In this document: piece after piece, positions 1 through 7,361 of the stretch
Layout of the letters: every line of letters begins with the position of its first letter
How positions within the stretch are numbered: position 1 is the first letter of the stretch
NCBI GenBank assembly: GCA_036501345.1
Contig: DASYAN010000197.1
Coordinates: forward strand, 1 to 27,181
Reading direction: 5' to 3'
DNA length: 27,181 nt
From: DASYAN01 sp036501345
Lineage (GTDB): Bacteria; Chloroflexota; Ktedonobacteria; Ktedonobacterales; Ktedonobacteraceae
Position numbers and translations under genes: made by a program
Notes under the pieces: generated by a model
What the model saw: only the letters and a program-made list of their open reading frames with translations
The model's database searches: none
What the model was told of the DNA's origin: nothing

Positions 1-116
1 ACCTGAATCTCTGGCTGCAAACCCAATAGCAATGTAAGCCCTTGCCGAAGAAGATCATGATCATCAGCAAGCAGGACACGAATTGGTTGGAGAGAGGATG
101 CTGTCTTAGATACCAT
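1..116 (-). CDS. NarL/FixJ-type response regulator, N-terminal part (cut by window edge)
   Basis: The first ~39 codons are visible. The ATG at 116 overlaps the kinase stop codon by one base (TGATG), so the two are translationally coupled. The translation contains RVLLADDHDLLRQGLTLLL, the opening strand and acidic DDH pocket of a receiver domain. It is typical of NarL/FixJ response regulators, which pair with HisKA_3-type kinases such as the one upstream. The phospho-acceptor aspartate and the DNA-binding domain lie beyond the window. Its targets are unknown. The copper promoters 3-7 kb away carry a conserved upstream element, but nothing here links them to this regulator. Confidence 0.85.
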   Translation of the reverse strand, partial: MVSKTASSLQPIRVLLADDHDLLRQGLTLLLGLQPEIQ

Positions 117-1177
117 CAGGTCTCCTCCATTCGTGGCAATACAGCCTCAACTGTTGTTCCATCTCCAGGACCAGAGTTAATGGTGAGTGTTCCTCCTACC
201 GCCGCCGCACGCTCGCGCATGCCCAGAATACCCAGACCAGTATGCGCCTTGGAGGTATCATAGCCACAACCATCATCACGGATCTGCAAACGGATGACCT
301 CTTGCTCTTGCTGTAACGAGATGGAGACTCGCTGGGCATGAGCGTGGCGAGCAGCATTGGTCAGACTCTCTTGAGCAATCCGAAACAAAACCGTCTCATA
401 GAGATCTGGAGCCTGCCGCCTCAGGGACGAATGGCCTTGGTCATCCATCTGAAGCTCCACCGCAAGCTTCAACCGCTGACGACCATCCTCAGCAAGCCAG
501 CGAAAAGCCGCAAAGAGCCCCAGGTCATCAAGCACACCTGGACGTAGTTGTAATGCAAGCATCCGTAGTGACTCAAGCGTCTTTTGAGCCAGATTTGTTA
601 GAGATACGAAGCCCGCGTGCAACTGTTCACGCAGATCTTGGATGGTCACAGTATCCGGAACTGTCCTGAGAGCCTGGCTAAGAATTTCGATATGCACGAG
701 TAGAGCAGTCAATTCCTGACTGCTCTCATCATGGAGTTCAAGTGCGACACGCTGCCGCTCCTCCTCATGAGCCTGCAGGATGAGCATGGCTTGTTCACGC
801 CGCATTGCTTCGAGTCGATCAAGCATCGTGTTGAATGCGGAGGCCAGTTCACTCATCTCAGAGTCAAATGGGGTAGTGCTTGCACGTGCACCAGTTTGTC
901 CCGTACTGACCGCTCGAATCGTCCGTAGCAAGCTGAAGAGCGGACGGAAACTAGCTCGCATCAGTAGGACATTAATGCCTAAACTGATCACTGTGATGGC
1001 GACGATAAAACTAGTATCAATCAGATAATGATGAGATTCCAGATTGTCGCTAGTAACCCACAAGCACGCCAGAGCACCACCGATGATGAGCAGGCTATTG
1101 ACCAGAATCACTTTCTCGAAAAGCGAAAGTTGAAACCGTTGTAAAGGGATGCTACGAACCTGCTTAACTCTGGACAT
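116..1177 (-). CDS. NarX/DesK-type membrane sensor histidine kinase
   Basis: A 353-residue kinase that should phosphorylate the response regulator directly downstream. Two membrane helices (about residues 24-43 and 53-73) enclose only about ten outside residues, including HH, so it probably senses within or near the membrane rather than through a large external domain. A HAMP-like linker follows, then a HisKA_3 dimerisation segment with the phospho-acceptor His149 in ALELHDESSQEL. The HATPase_c domain has an N-box (AQESLTNAARHA), DDGCGY, and GLGILGMRERA. I chose the ATG at 1177 over a GTG at 1198 because GTGGAG lies about nine bases before the ATG. The signal sensed is not evident. Confidence 0.9.
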   Translation of the reverse strand: MSRVKQVRSIPLQRFQLSLFEKVILVNSLLIIGGALACLWVTSDNLESHHYLIDTSFIVAITVISLGINVLLMRASFRPLFSLLRTIRAVSTGQTGARASTTPFDSEMSELASAFNTMLDRLEAMRREQAMLILQAHEEERQRVALELHDESSQELTALLVHIEILSQALRTVPDTVTIQDLREQLHAGFVSLTNLAQKTLESLRMLALQLRPGVLDDLGLFAAFRWLAEDGRQRLKLAVELQMDDQGHSSLRRQAPDLYETVLFRIAQESLTNAARHAHAQRVSISLQQEQEVIRLQIRDDGCGYDTSKAHTGLGILGMRERAAAVGGTLTINSGPGDGTTVEAVLPRMEET

Positions 1178-1198
1178 AGGTTGGACTCCACTTCGCAC

Positions 1199-1354
1199 AG
1201 CCGATGAATGTAGAAACCTGCTCTGGATGGCTACAACTTATATCCATCAAGATATCACGGAAAAGCCCCTAATATCAAATCCTTGAAACGGCAGCGTTAT
1301 ACCATTTCCGACAAGACTGCAGAGTTTGGCAATCTATATTACAGAACCTCGGCC
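1199..1354. other. Intergenic region upstream of the kinase gene
   Basis: This stretch should hold the promoter of the kinase/regulator pair, but I see no convincing -35/-10 pair or operator. It ends near the left end of the tnpB element. Confidence 0.4.
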
Positions 1355-1435
1355 AGGAAAGCCCCTGTCTTTTAAGCGGGGGATGAACTGGTCTCCCTTT
1401 TTTGGGGCTTGGGCATAGGTAGTACCCATTTACTT

Positions 1436-1504
1436 AATAAATATTCATTCTATACCTCCAGTATGATGAATATTTATTTATTGACATATATGGTATACTA
1501 TACC
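1436..1504 (+). promoter_or_regulatory. tnpB upstream region with two palindromes
   Basis: A perfect 13-bp inverted repeat (1436-1448 with 1466-1478, AATAAATATTCAT and its complement) precedes TTGACA at 1481-1486. A second perfect palindrome, GGTATACTATACC, lies at 1492-1504. CATATT, 18 bp after TTGACA, could be the -10 box, which would place the second palindrome in the promoter spacer. The arrangement looks like a repressed promoter, but no regulator can be named. Confidence 0.4.
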
Positions 1505-1529
1505 CATATTCTTGAAAGGAGCAAACCAC

Positions 1530-2735
1530 ATGTTGGTCTACGAGTACAAGTTGGATGGAAGCAAGAGACAATGTGCGGCCATCGAAGAGGCCATTCGGAC
1601 CGCCCAATTCATCCGCAACAAAAGTTTGCGTTTGTGGATGGATGGCGATCGTGTCTCGAAGAACGACTTGCAGACCTATTGTGCTGTCCTTGCGAAAGAA
1701 TACCCCTTTGCCTCTCGACTCAACTCCCAGGCCCGGCAAGCTTCTGCTGATCGTGCCTGGTTTGCTATCTCTCGCTTCTATGAGAATTGCAAGAACAAGA
1801 AACCTGGGAAGAAAGGGTATCCCAAATTCCAGCGCAACAACCGGAGCGTAGAATACAAAAAAACGGGCTGGAAACTGGATGACGATGGTCGCCATATCAC
1901 TTTCACAGACGGTTGTGGGATAGGCCGTCTCCGTCTGGTTGGGAACAAGAAACAGAGGATCGAGACCTTCCCCGTGAAAGACATCAAACGAGTCCGCATT
2001 GTCAGGCGAGCAGATGGCTACGCTGTCCAGTTTTGCGTCGAGATCGAGCGCACAGTCGAGCATATCCCATCTGGAAAACAGTTGGGGATCGATGTTGGGT
2101 TGAAAGCATACCTCACCGACTCGGAAGGTATGACGGTCGAGAACCCCAGACACTACCGCAAAGCTGAAAACAAGCTCAAACGCCTCCAGCGACGCCTCTC
2201 TCGCAAACAGAAGAAATCGGCTAATCGCAAGAAGGCCCGCAAACAATTGGCCAAGCAGCATCTGAAAGTTCAGCGGCAGCGTGAGGATTTTGCCAGAAAG
2301 CAGGCAAACGCGCTTGTCTCGTCTAGCGACTTGATTGCCTATGAAGACCTTCAGATCAGAAACATGGTCCGCAACCGTAAACTCGCCAAGTCGATCCATG
2401 ATGCAGGTTGGGGGATTTTCCTCCAGTGGGTCAACCGCTATGCATTCTTGCATGATATTGCAGTGATTGCTGTCCCGCCCCATTTCACCAGCCAGAAATG
2501 TTCTGATTGTGGCACGATCGTCCAGAAGTCGCTTAGCATCCGAACACACATTTGTACAGGCTGTGGGGTAGTTCTGGACCGCGATCACAATGCGGCGCTC
2601 AACATCCTGCATAAGGCTCTTTCTCCTAACGGTACCGAGGGGCACTCGGAAACCAGTCCTACGGGACAAAACGCTTCTGGAGATCTGACCTCTACTGCTT
2701 CCTTCGCACGGAGAAGTGGCAAGTCGGATCGCTGA
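1530..2735 (+). CDS. tnpB: TnpB RNA-guided endonuclease (IS200/IS605 family)
   Basis: A 401-residue TnpB, a relative of Cas12 that cuts DNA guided by an omega RNA made from the right end of its own element. All catalytic parts are intact. RuvC-I has D188 in GIDVGLKAYL, RuvC-II has E272 in AYEDLQIRNM, and RuvC-III has D352 in DRDHNAALNIL. A zinc ribbon lies between them (CSDC at 324-327, CTGC at 342-345). The N-terminal OrfB/HTH region and the lysine/arginine-rich middle (about 205-255) are normal for the family. The ATG at 1530 is preceded by AAAGGAG; an upstream in-frame TTG at 1512 would start before that ribosome site. Length is standard. Expected to be functional as a nuclease. Confidence 0.93.
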   Translation: MLVYEYKLDGSKRQCAAIEEAIRTAQFIRNKSLRLWMDGDRVSKNDLQTYCAVLAKEYPFASRLNSQARQASADRAWFAISRFYENCKNKKPGKKGYPKFQRNNRSVEYKKTGWKLDDDGRHITFTDGCGIGRLRLVGNKKQRIETFPVKDIKRVRIVRRADGYAVQFCVEIERTVEHIPSGKQLGIDVGLKAYLTDSEGMTVENPRHYRKAENKLKRLQRRLSRKQKKSANRKKARKQLAKQHLKVQRQREDFARKQANALVSSSDLIAYEDLQIRNMVRNRKLAKSIHDAGWGIFLQWVNRYAFLHDIAVIAVPPHFTSQKCSDCGTIVQKSLSIRTHICTGCGVVLDRDHNAALNILHKALSPNGTEGHSETSPTGQNASGDLTSTASFARRSGKSDR

Positions 2736-2790
2736 AGGAAGAACCCCCTGTGCTTTAGCCAGGGGAGTGTCAGTTATTCGCGACAGTCTC
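2600..2790 (+). ncRNA. Predicted omega RNA (reRNA) of the first tnpB element
   Basis: In characterised IS200/IS605 tnpB elements the guide RNA overlaps the 3' end of tnpB and the right-end hairpin, and its guide is the flanking DNA just outside. Here the hairpin is at 2745-2765 and the guide would begin around 2773, reading into the 3' end of copC in antisense. The 5' boundary given is approximate and the call rests on family knowledge plus the hairpin. Confidence 0.5.
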
Positions 2791-3366
2791 CTCTGGCAGC
2801 GAAGGCTGTGACTTTCCTGCACGCCCGATACCGATACCAACACCAAGGCCAACAAGCAAGGCAATCACGCCTGCAACAATCGATACCCAGATAGGTGTTC
2901 CTGCCATATCTGAATTTGGTGCCGTTTTCGCTTCTATTGAGGGAGAGGATAAGGTAGAAGTAACTGTAAACCCAAATGCTCCTTCATCGGGATCTCCATC
3001 GTCTGCTGACACGGTCTTCCAATGAACTGTATATACACCTGTCTTGTCAGGTTTGATGGCTACAGACATGTGGGTAGGATCATTGAGTGCAACAGTGGCG
3101 TCCCCCTGGCTAATCAATTTCCCACTTGGTCCGTAAACAAAGAGATCACTATTAGAGGGACCAGGCTTCATATTTTCTGCCGTTGTCACCGTGATAGTCG
3201 TGGGTAATGTGGCAAGCGTGATCGTTGAATTCATCTTAGGGTTCGAGTCGATGACAGAGGCGTGAGCCAAGGCCGTTCCAGTCATGATAAAGAGCAACCC
3301 TAGAGTAAGGACCAGCGTACAGACTAGTTGCAGACGACGATGTGATGAACGATGGAAAAATCTCAT
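2770..3366 (-). CDS. CopC-domain protein, exported and membrane-anchored
   Basis: 198 residues. A signal peptide ends at TALA, and the mature chain would start with His-Ala (HASVIDSNPKMNSTI), the N-terminal copper ligand of CopC proteins. A CopC beta-sandwich follows to about residue 135, then a linker and a C-terminal membrane helix (about 158-178). The family's DGH motif reads DDGDPDEG here, so the distal His ligand is missing and copper affinity may be altered. It has its own promoter of the shared copper design. The TGA stop coincides with the TCA at the end of the tnpB element, so the last residues may differ from the ancestral protein. Probable role: periplasmic-side copper binding or delivery to CopD. 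Confidence 0.85.
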   Translation of the reverse strand: MRFFHRSSHRRLQLVCTLVLTLGLLFIMTGTALAHASVIDSNPKMNSTITLATLPTTITVTTAENMKPGPSNSDLFVYGPSGKLISQGDATVALNDPTHMSVAIKPDKTGVYTVHWKTVSADDGDPDEGAFGFTVTSTLSSPSIEAKTAPNSDMAGTPIWVSIVAGVIALLVGLGVGIGIGRAGKSQPSLPEETVANN

Positions 3367-3481
3367 AATGGGCTTCTAACTCCTTCTTGTGGATATGAAA
3401 TGTAGACCTATCAATGGCAGATGACTCTTCACGACAGCAGATCCTTCCAAGAAGAGCCTGATAGATAAGATCTTTGCATGT

Positions 3482-3544
3482 AGGATAGGGGAAGTGAATA
3501 GATCTGTCTATTAGAACAAATACCTATCTTTTCCCCTAAGGTGT
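3482..3544 (-). promoter_or_regulatory. Copper-type promoter 1, upstream of copC
   Basis: On the minus strand: a 25-bp element (3520-3544, containing ACCTTAGGGG and ATAGGTAT), 9 bp, TAGACA (3505-3510), 17 bp, TATCCT (3482-3487). The same element, gap and spacer recur at 6590-6652 and 7177-7239. Position upstream of the -35 box suggests an activator site. The leader to the ATG is about 110 bases. Confidence 0.75.
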
Positions 3545-3578
3545 TCCTGATTATCCTTTTTCGCCAGCAAGATGTTAG

Positions 3579-5762
3579 TTATCTGGTTGCAAACAAGAAC
3601 ACAACGATTACAAATGTCTTCTCATTTGGCGGCAGAATCCTCAATCGCACCTGCCAGTGTCCAGCCATATCTAACCCACTCTGACCGCTAAAGGTGCCCA
3701 CAGATGAGGGATCAGCTTGTAACTGCAACGCATCGCTTCCCATATCCATATCTAACATTGTTGTTTCAGCCAGCACCGCTGCACCTTGCACCGGGTGCCC
3801 ATGGGCGTCAGCAATGGTCACCGTGAAGGTATTAGTTCCAAATGTGTCGGGCGCTACTTTCAAGGTAACGCTGTATCCCTGGATGGATTGGGTTTGCAGG
3901 AATGGGCCGGAGAATTGCCCCGTCTTCGTCGCAACTGCAGGCAGTGCCGGAGCCAGTGTTCCAGCGAATGCTCCCAGCAAGGCCACACAGAGCAGAATAC
4001 CAGCGCCAATGATCGCTTCACGTTGTACCCAATGCACAATGCTTCTGGTGAACCTGCTCACTTGTAGAGATGTGTCCTGTTGATTACCCTGTTCGTCAAT
4101 CTGAGCAGTTACGTGAGAGGCTCCTTCTCTGACTGGAGGACTGGAGACGGCCACTGTCGATGAGACATTTGATCGTGTCAACACCTGTACCAGACATGTA
4201 CGTAAGTAAATACTGTGATAGGCGCTAATGACTATCATGACGAGAAATAGACCAATTTTGAAGGTCAAGATGCCTCCATAAAGCGTTGTCACCAATTGAG
4301 CAAGAGCGGTCAAATGAATAGTCGTATTCAAAGAGCCTGTGACAGCTAGAATGAGCACACTGATAATGGCAACGGCACTGAACTCTGGGAGCCCAAGGGC
4401 AATCACGCGAGCTCGCTGAGATTCAGTGAGGGACGAGAGTGCTGGAACGAAGACTATGCCAAGATAGAATAGCCCGCCAACCCAAGCGGTCGTACAGACC
4501 AGATGGAGCAAATCCACACTCAATGCGTAGGCAAGCTGCGAAGAAGGTACAGCAGCTGCATGTCCTGAAAGCGCGAAGGCCAGGATCAGTGCAGCACCTA
4601 GTAGCACTTCGAGCCGTCCAACCCATGAATGGATGCACCATCCTGCAACGAGACGACGGGGTAGAGCGGGAATATGCCTGAATATTTCTAGAACAGCACT
4701 CCGCCAACTGGGCATTGCTCCTATTTCAACGTTAAGAGTATCCTCCCCCGATTGTGACACATCTTCTCGCTCTTCTCTAGACATCTGCTCGTATTGTTCT
4801 GACCGACTATATTTATGTGCAAGTAATAGGACCAAGAGTGCTAGAAGAGCAATCCCTTGACGAATCCACCACACAGTTCCAAAATGGCTACCAAAGAGGA
4901 CTGCTCGCAAGATCGGTAGAGAGAAGATGCCCGACCAGTCTCCTGCAACTTCAGCTGCCTGTCCAACCACAATGCCAATATCGCTTAACAGGACCAATAT
5001 GAGAGCAGAGAAGGCCAGCCAGTGGAAGCGACGACTAGCCAATCGTGACACCTTTGCCACATCAGGGTTGCTCTGCAATGTAGGAGGAAGAATCCAAGTC
5101 TCCCAAAAGATCCCACCAACCCAAAATGTCATACCCAGAAGTGCCAACCAAGTCATGAGTGTCTGCATGATAGTTGGTCCATCAAGGGTTGCATTCGCCG
5201 AAAGGCCAGTACCTGCAGCCCCGGGAAAATGGCCTGAGGGCAAGATATCTGGAACGGGGGGAACACTGCCATCGGGTCGAGCAATACGAAAGATAAATGA
5301 GCTGCCAGTAATATGCCCATCTTCTGCCGACTGAGAACGCCAAACCACCACATAGGTTCCGGCACGTAGCAGAAGCGGTGTGACATCCATTTCCATGGCA
5401 TTTGAACTGTTCACAGTGCCTTGACCTGTATCGACCTCATGGTTAGTTGTGTCTACAATGACGGCATGCGAGGTAAACGGATTGAGCTCCTCGCTAAACC
5501 ACATGCGAACGATTTGTGGAGGAGCATTGAGAATCGCATTTGCAGGAGGATCGGAACGCAGCAGGTAAGCATGGGCTGAAGCAATGGGAATGTTCAGTCC
5601 CAATGGTTCCAAAGGAAACATCGTGAGCAAGAGCAAGCCCACACTCAGCACAAATGCACATAACATAGCCACTGGGTATGGCAAACGAAAAAGAGATGCG
5701 ATTTTTCTCTGCATACGTTGCTGTTCTTCCTCCAGTTTCTCTTCAGTCTTTGCCTCAACCAT
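3579..5762 (-). CDS. CopC-CopD fusion, copper transport protein (YcnJ-like) with C-terminal FixH/YtkA-like domain
   Basis: A 727-residue membrane protein. A cytosolic N-terminus and one helix lead to an external CopC domain starting HAYLLRSDPPANA, with the complete ligand set including EDGH. A CopD domain of about eight membrane helices follows (roughly residues 200-560), then another helix and an external FixH/YtkA-like beta domain at the C-terminus with a DMDMGSD methionine cluster. CopC-CopD fusions take part in copper uptake or delivery to cuproenzymes. The ATG at 5762 is preferred to a TTG at 5777, but neither has a clear ribosome site. It lies 123 bp after the upstream copC and has no copper-type promoter of its own, so it is probably cotranscribed with that gene. 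Confidence 0.88.
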   Translation of the reverse strand: MVEAKTEEKLEEEQQRMQRKIASLFRLPYPVAMLCAFVLSVGLLLLTMFPLEPLGLNIPIASAHAYLLRSDPPANAILNAPPQIVRMWFSEELNPFTSHAVIVDTTNHEVDTGQGTVNSSNAMEMDVTPLLLRAGTYVVVWRSQSAEDGHITGSSFIFRIARPDGSVPPVPDILPSGHFPGAAGTGLSANATLDGPTIMQTLMTWLALLGMTFWVGGIFWETWILPPTLQSNPDVAKVSRLASRRFHWLAFSALILVLLSDIGIVVGQAAEVAGDWSGIFSLPILRAVLFGSHFGTVWWIRQGIALLALLVLLLAHKYSRSEQYEQMSREEREDVSQSGEDTLNVEIGAMPSWRSAVLEIFRHIPALPRRLVAGWCIHSWVGRLEVLLGAALILAFALSGHAAAVPSSQLAYALSVDLLHLVCTTAWVGGLFYLGIVFVPALSSLTESQRARVIALGLPEFSAVAIISVLILAVTGSLNTTIHLTALAQLVTTLYGGILTFKIGLFLVMIVISAYHSIYLRTCLVQVLTRSNVSSTVAVSSPPVREGASHVTAQIDEQGNQQDTSLQVSRFTRSIVHWVQREAIIGAGILLCVALLGAFAGTLAPALPAVATKTGQFSGPFLQTQSIQGYSVTLKVAPDTFGTNTFTVTIADAHGHPVQGAAVLAETTMLDMDMGSDALQLQADPSSVGTFSGQSGLDMAGHWQVRLRILPPNEKTFVIVVFLFATR

Positions 5763-5780
5763 TAAGTAGCCAAGCAAAGT

Positions 5781-5816
5781 GAGAGAAATGGACGCTCTCT
5801 TATGCTCATTTCTCTC
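5781..5816. repeat. Perfect 10-bp inverted repeat before the copC-copD fusion
   Basis: GAGAGAAATG at 5781-5790 pairs with CATTTCTCTC at 5807-5816 across a 16-base loop. It would form a hairpin in the transcript between copC and the fusion gene, ending about 20 bases before the latter's start. No U-run follows, so it may be a processing or attenuation structure rather than a terminator. Confidence 0.5.
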
Positions 5817-5885
5817 GCCCGTAGCTAGACAACAACAACGGCAGTTGCCTTAAACGCTATTGGATAATCCCACGGCTTGTTGATG

Positions 5886-6539
5886 CTATTTTCCTGCATT
5901 GGAAGAAGGCTTTGAACGTCGGCCCAAAGCGAATACCACTATTCCACCGACCAACGCACCGATAAGCGCAGTCACCCATATGGGCAATCCAGATGATGAT
6001 GACGAAGAACCAGAAGACATAGCCCCAGAAGATGATGCGGGAGAACCAGACATCGATTGATTACCCAGCATGCCCTTGAGCATCGAGCTGATGTTGACAA
6101 AGAAGCGGAAACTGCCAGCGTCGTGGTGACCCTCGACTGCCGAGACTGTGTGCCAAGAAACAACGTAAATTTCCGACTGATCACCTTTCATCGCAACCGT
6201 CATCGTTTTGAGATCCGAACGGTCCACCTGCGCGGCCGCTGTGCTCACAAGCTTGCCATCAACGTCATAGACAGCGATGTCACTCCCCAAAGGATCAACA
6301 GTTTCAGAGAAATGAACAGTGATCGTTGTTGGCGCCTTGGTGAGCATCGCATTTGCAGCTGGGTCCGAACTCATATACTCAGCATGGGCGGGATTAGCCA
6401 AGGCAAGACCAGGAATGACAAGCAGAATGGCAATACTACACAGTAGCCCCAATAGCATAGAGCCCACCTGCTTGGATGTAGTAGAGTTAGTCATAACGCG
6501 AGACAAAATGCGTCGATTGGTTAGGTAAGATGGATGCAT
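5886..6539 (-). CDS. CopC-domain protein, exported with C-terminal membrane anchor
   Basis: 217 residues. A long signal sequence (hydrophobic core about 27-47) ends near NPAHA. The CopC domain begins AEYMSSDPAANAML and keeps HFSETVDP and EGHHDAGSF, so the distal His is present and doubled. A serine/glycine-rich linker (about 160-180) leads to a membrane helix and a short basic tail (GRRSKPSSN). The ATG at 6539 follows AAAGGTGA by about ten bases; an internal ATG at 6494 is less well supported. It is preceded by the second copper-type promoter and followed by the CopC-CopD fusion, to which it may deliver copper. Confidence 0.87.
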   Translation of the reverse strand: MHPSYLTNRRILSRVMTNSTTSKQVGSMLLGLLCSIAILLVIPGLALANPAHAEYMSSDPAANAMLTKAPTTITVHFSETVDPLGSDIAVYDVDGKLVSTAAAQVDRSDLKTMTVAMKGDQSEIYVVSWHTVSAVEGHHDAGSFRFFVNISSMLKGMLGNQSMSGSPASSSGAMSSGSSSSSSGLPIWVTALIGALVGGIVVFALGRRSKPSSNAGK

Positions 6540-6589
6540 AAAAACGTTTCACCTTTCTAGGCCTGTGTTAGATTGGAGACACTAGGAAC

Positions 6590-6652
6590 AGGCTATGATA
6601 TCTCACCAATCTTGTCTATCAGGATGAGTACTTATCTTTTACCCTAGGGTAT
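6590..6652 (-). promoter_or_regulatory. Copper-type promoter 2, upstream of copC/copC-copD
   Basis: Minus strand: 25-bp element (6628-6652, with the perfect palindrome TACCCTAGGGTA), 9 bp, TAGACA (6613-6618), 17 bp, TAGCCT (6590-6595). This copy has the most symmetrical core, which resembles CsoR-type ATACCC-GGGTAT operators. Its place upstream of the -35 box argues for activation rather than simple occlusion. Confidence 0.75.
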
Positions 6653-6668
6653 CTCTGATATGGACCTG

Positions 6669-7055
6669 TTAGGTTGCCATCACGAACAGCTTTTGCTGTG
6701 CCGGAACAATACCATTGGCATGGATAGTGGTGGTAATTAGCCAAGACCCAGCCATGGAGAATTGCAGATGGGCAATATATCTCCCCTGCCCAACAGCTTT
6801 GAATTGATGCTCGTTATCTTGCATGTGCATCGTCGTCATATTGGCATGCGAGATAATAGAAGCGTTATCAACGGGAACGCCCTCAGCATCAGTTAGATGC
6901 AAGCTCAAAGTGACCACTTGTTGGACTTTGGGGAATGGCTGGTCAAGCGACAACTGGATTAAGGCAGGCACATCCCTTTGAAAGAGCAAGGCAAACATTA
7001 ATACACTCACACATGTGAGAACAAAGAGCAACCAGAAAAAGAAGCGTACGCGCAT
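6669..7055 (-). CDS. FixH/YtkA-like membrane-anchored protein
   Basis: 128 residues: one N-terminal membrane helix (about 5-25), then an external immunoglobulin-like YtkA/FixH domain. The sequence SHANMTTMHMQDNEHQ is rich in Met and His and is a plausible copper site. Domain relatives occur beside CopC/CopD and cytochrome oxidase assembly genes, fitting the neighbourhood. The ATG at 7055 is chosen because GGAGAAAG lies about seven bases upstream; a TTG at 7073 would lack this. It has its own copper-type promoter and is divergent from the znuA-type gene. Confidence 0.8.
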   Translation of the reverse strand: MRVRFFFWLLFVLTCVSVLMFALLFQRDVPALIQLSLDQPFPKVQQVVTLSLHLTDAEGVPVDNASIISHANMTTMHMQDNEHQFKAVGQGRYIAHLQFSMAGSWLITTTIHANGIVPAQQKLFVMAT

Positions 7056-7176
7056 GACAATCTTTCTCCGCAAGAACCACTGTTATTGGCTTATATACCA
7101 GAGACTTACACATAATAGCTTGTATCTAACATTCAGGCAAGCATGAATACATGCAGCTTCAAAATTATTTGAAAAG

Positions 7177-7239
7177 AGCATAGACCAGTGTCTTTACACT
7201 GTCTATCGGGAGAAATACCTATTTTTCACCTTAAGGTAT
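7177..7239 (-). promoter_or_regulatory. Copper-type promoter 3, upstream of the FixH/YtkA-like gene
   Basis: Minus strand: 25-bp element (7215-7239, palindromic core ACCTTAAGGT and a second AGGTAT), 9 bp, TAGACA (7200-7205), 17 bp, TATGCT (7177-7182). Within the element AGGT recurs about 11 bp apart, one helical turn. It lies back to back with the metal-type promoter starting at 7264. Confidence 0.75.
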
Positions 7240-7263
7240 TCATATATAATGATCAAATTTTAA

Positions 7264-7340
7264 CGAGACATTATCTCATTGACAGATGCACATTGGTTAT
7301 GTTATGCTTGCTTTGCAATTACCGATACACAGTATCATTA
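7264..7340 (+). promoter_or_regulatory. Two-operator promoter of the orphan znuA-type gene
   Basis: Palindrome A (7264-7278, CGAGACATTATCTCA, one mismatch) directly abuts TTGACA (7279-7284). An 18-bp spacer leads to TATGCT (7303-7308). Palindrome B (7323-7337, CGATACACAGTATCA) follows. The centres of A and B are 59 bp apart, the same as at the CooC-like gene. Both have the 5-5-5 layout of Fur/Zur-family boxes. Confidence 0.75.
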
Positions 7341-7361
7341 TTTCTTGAGAGGAAAATCTAG

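Larger units (their letters stand above)
1355..2773 (+). mobile_element. IS200/IS605-type element carrying only tnpB
   Basis: The element is bounded by two imperfect palindromes typical of this superfamily: a left-end hairpin at about 1362-1382 (CCCCTGTCTTTTAAGCGGGG) and a right-end hairpin at 2745-2765 (CCCCTG, inner GC-TTTA-GC, CAGGGG) followed by AGTGTCAG. There is no Y1 transposase (tnpA), so it would need one in trans. The exact left edge is estimated. The right edge falls at about 2772/2773, by analogy with the second element in this window, where the hairpin is followed by AGATGTCA and then host sequence. It sits between the two-component genes and a copC gene and ends on the copC stop codon. 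Confidence 0.75.

Noticed and set aside
1434..2864. 476-codon open frame on the minus strand opposite tnpB
   Set aside because: It is antisense to an intact TnpB with all catalytic motifs and has no recognisable domain.
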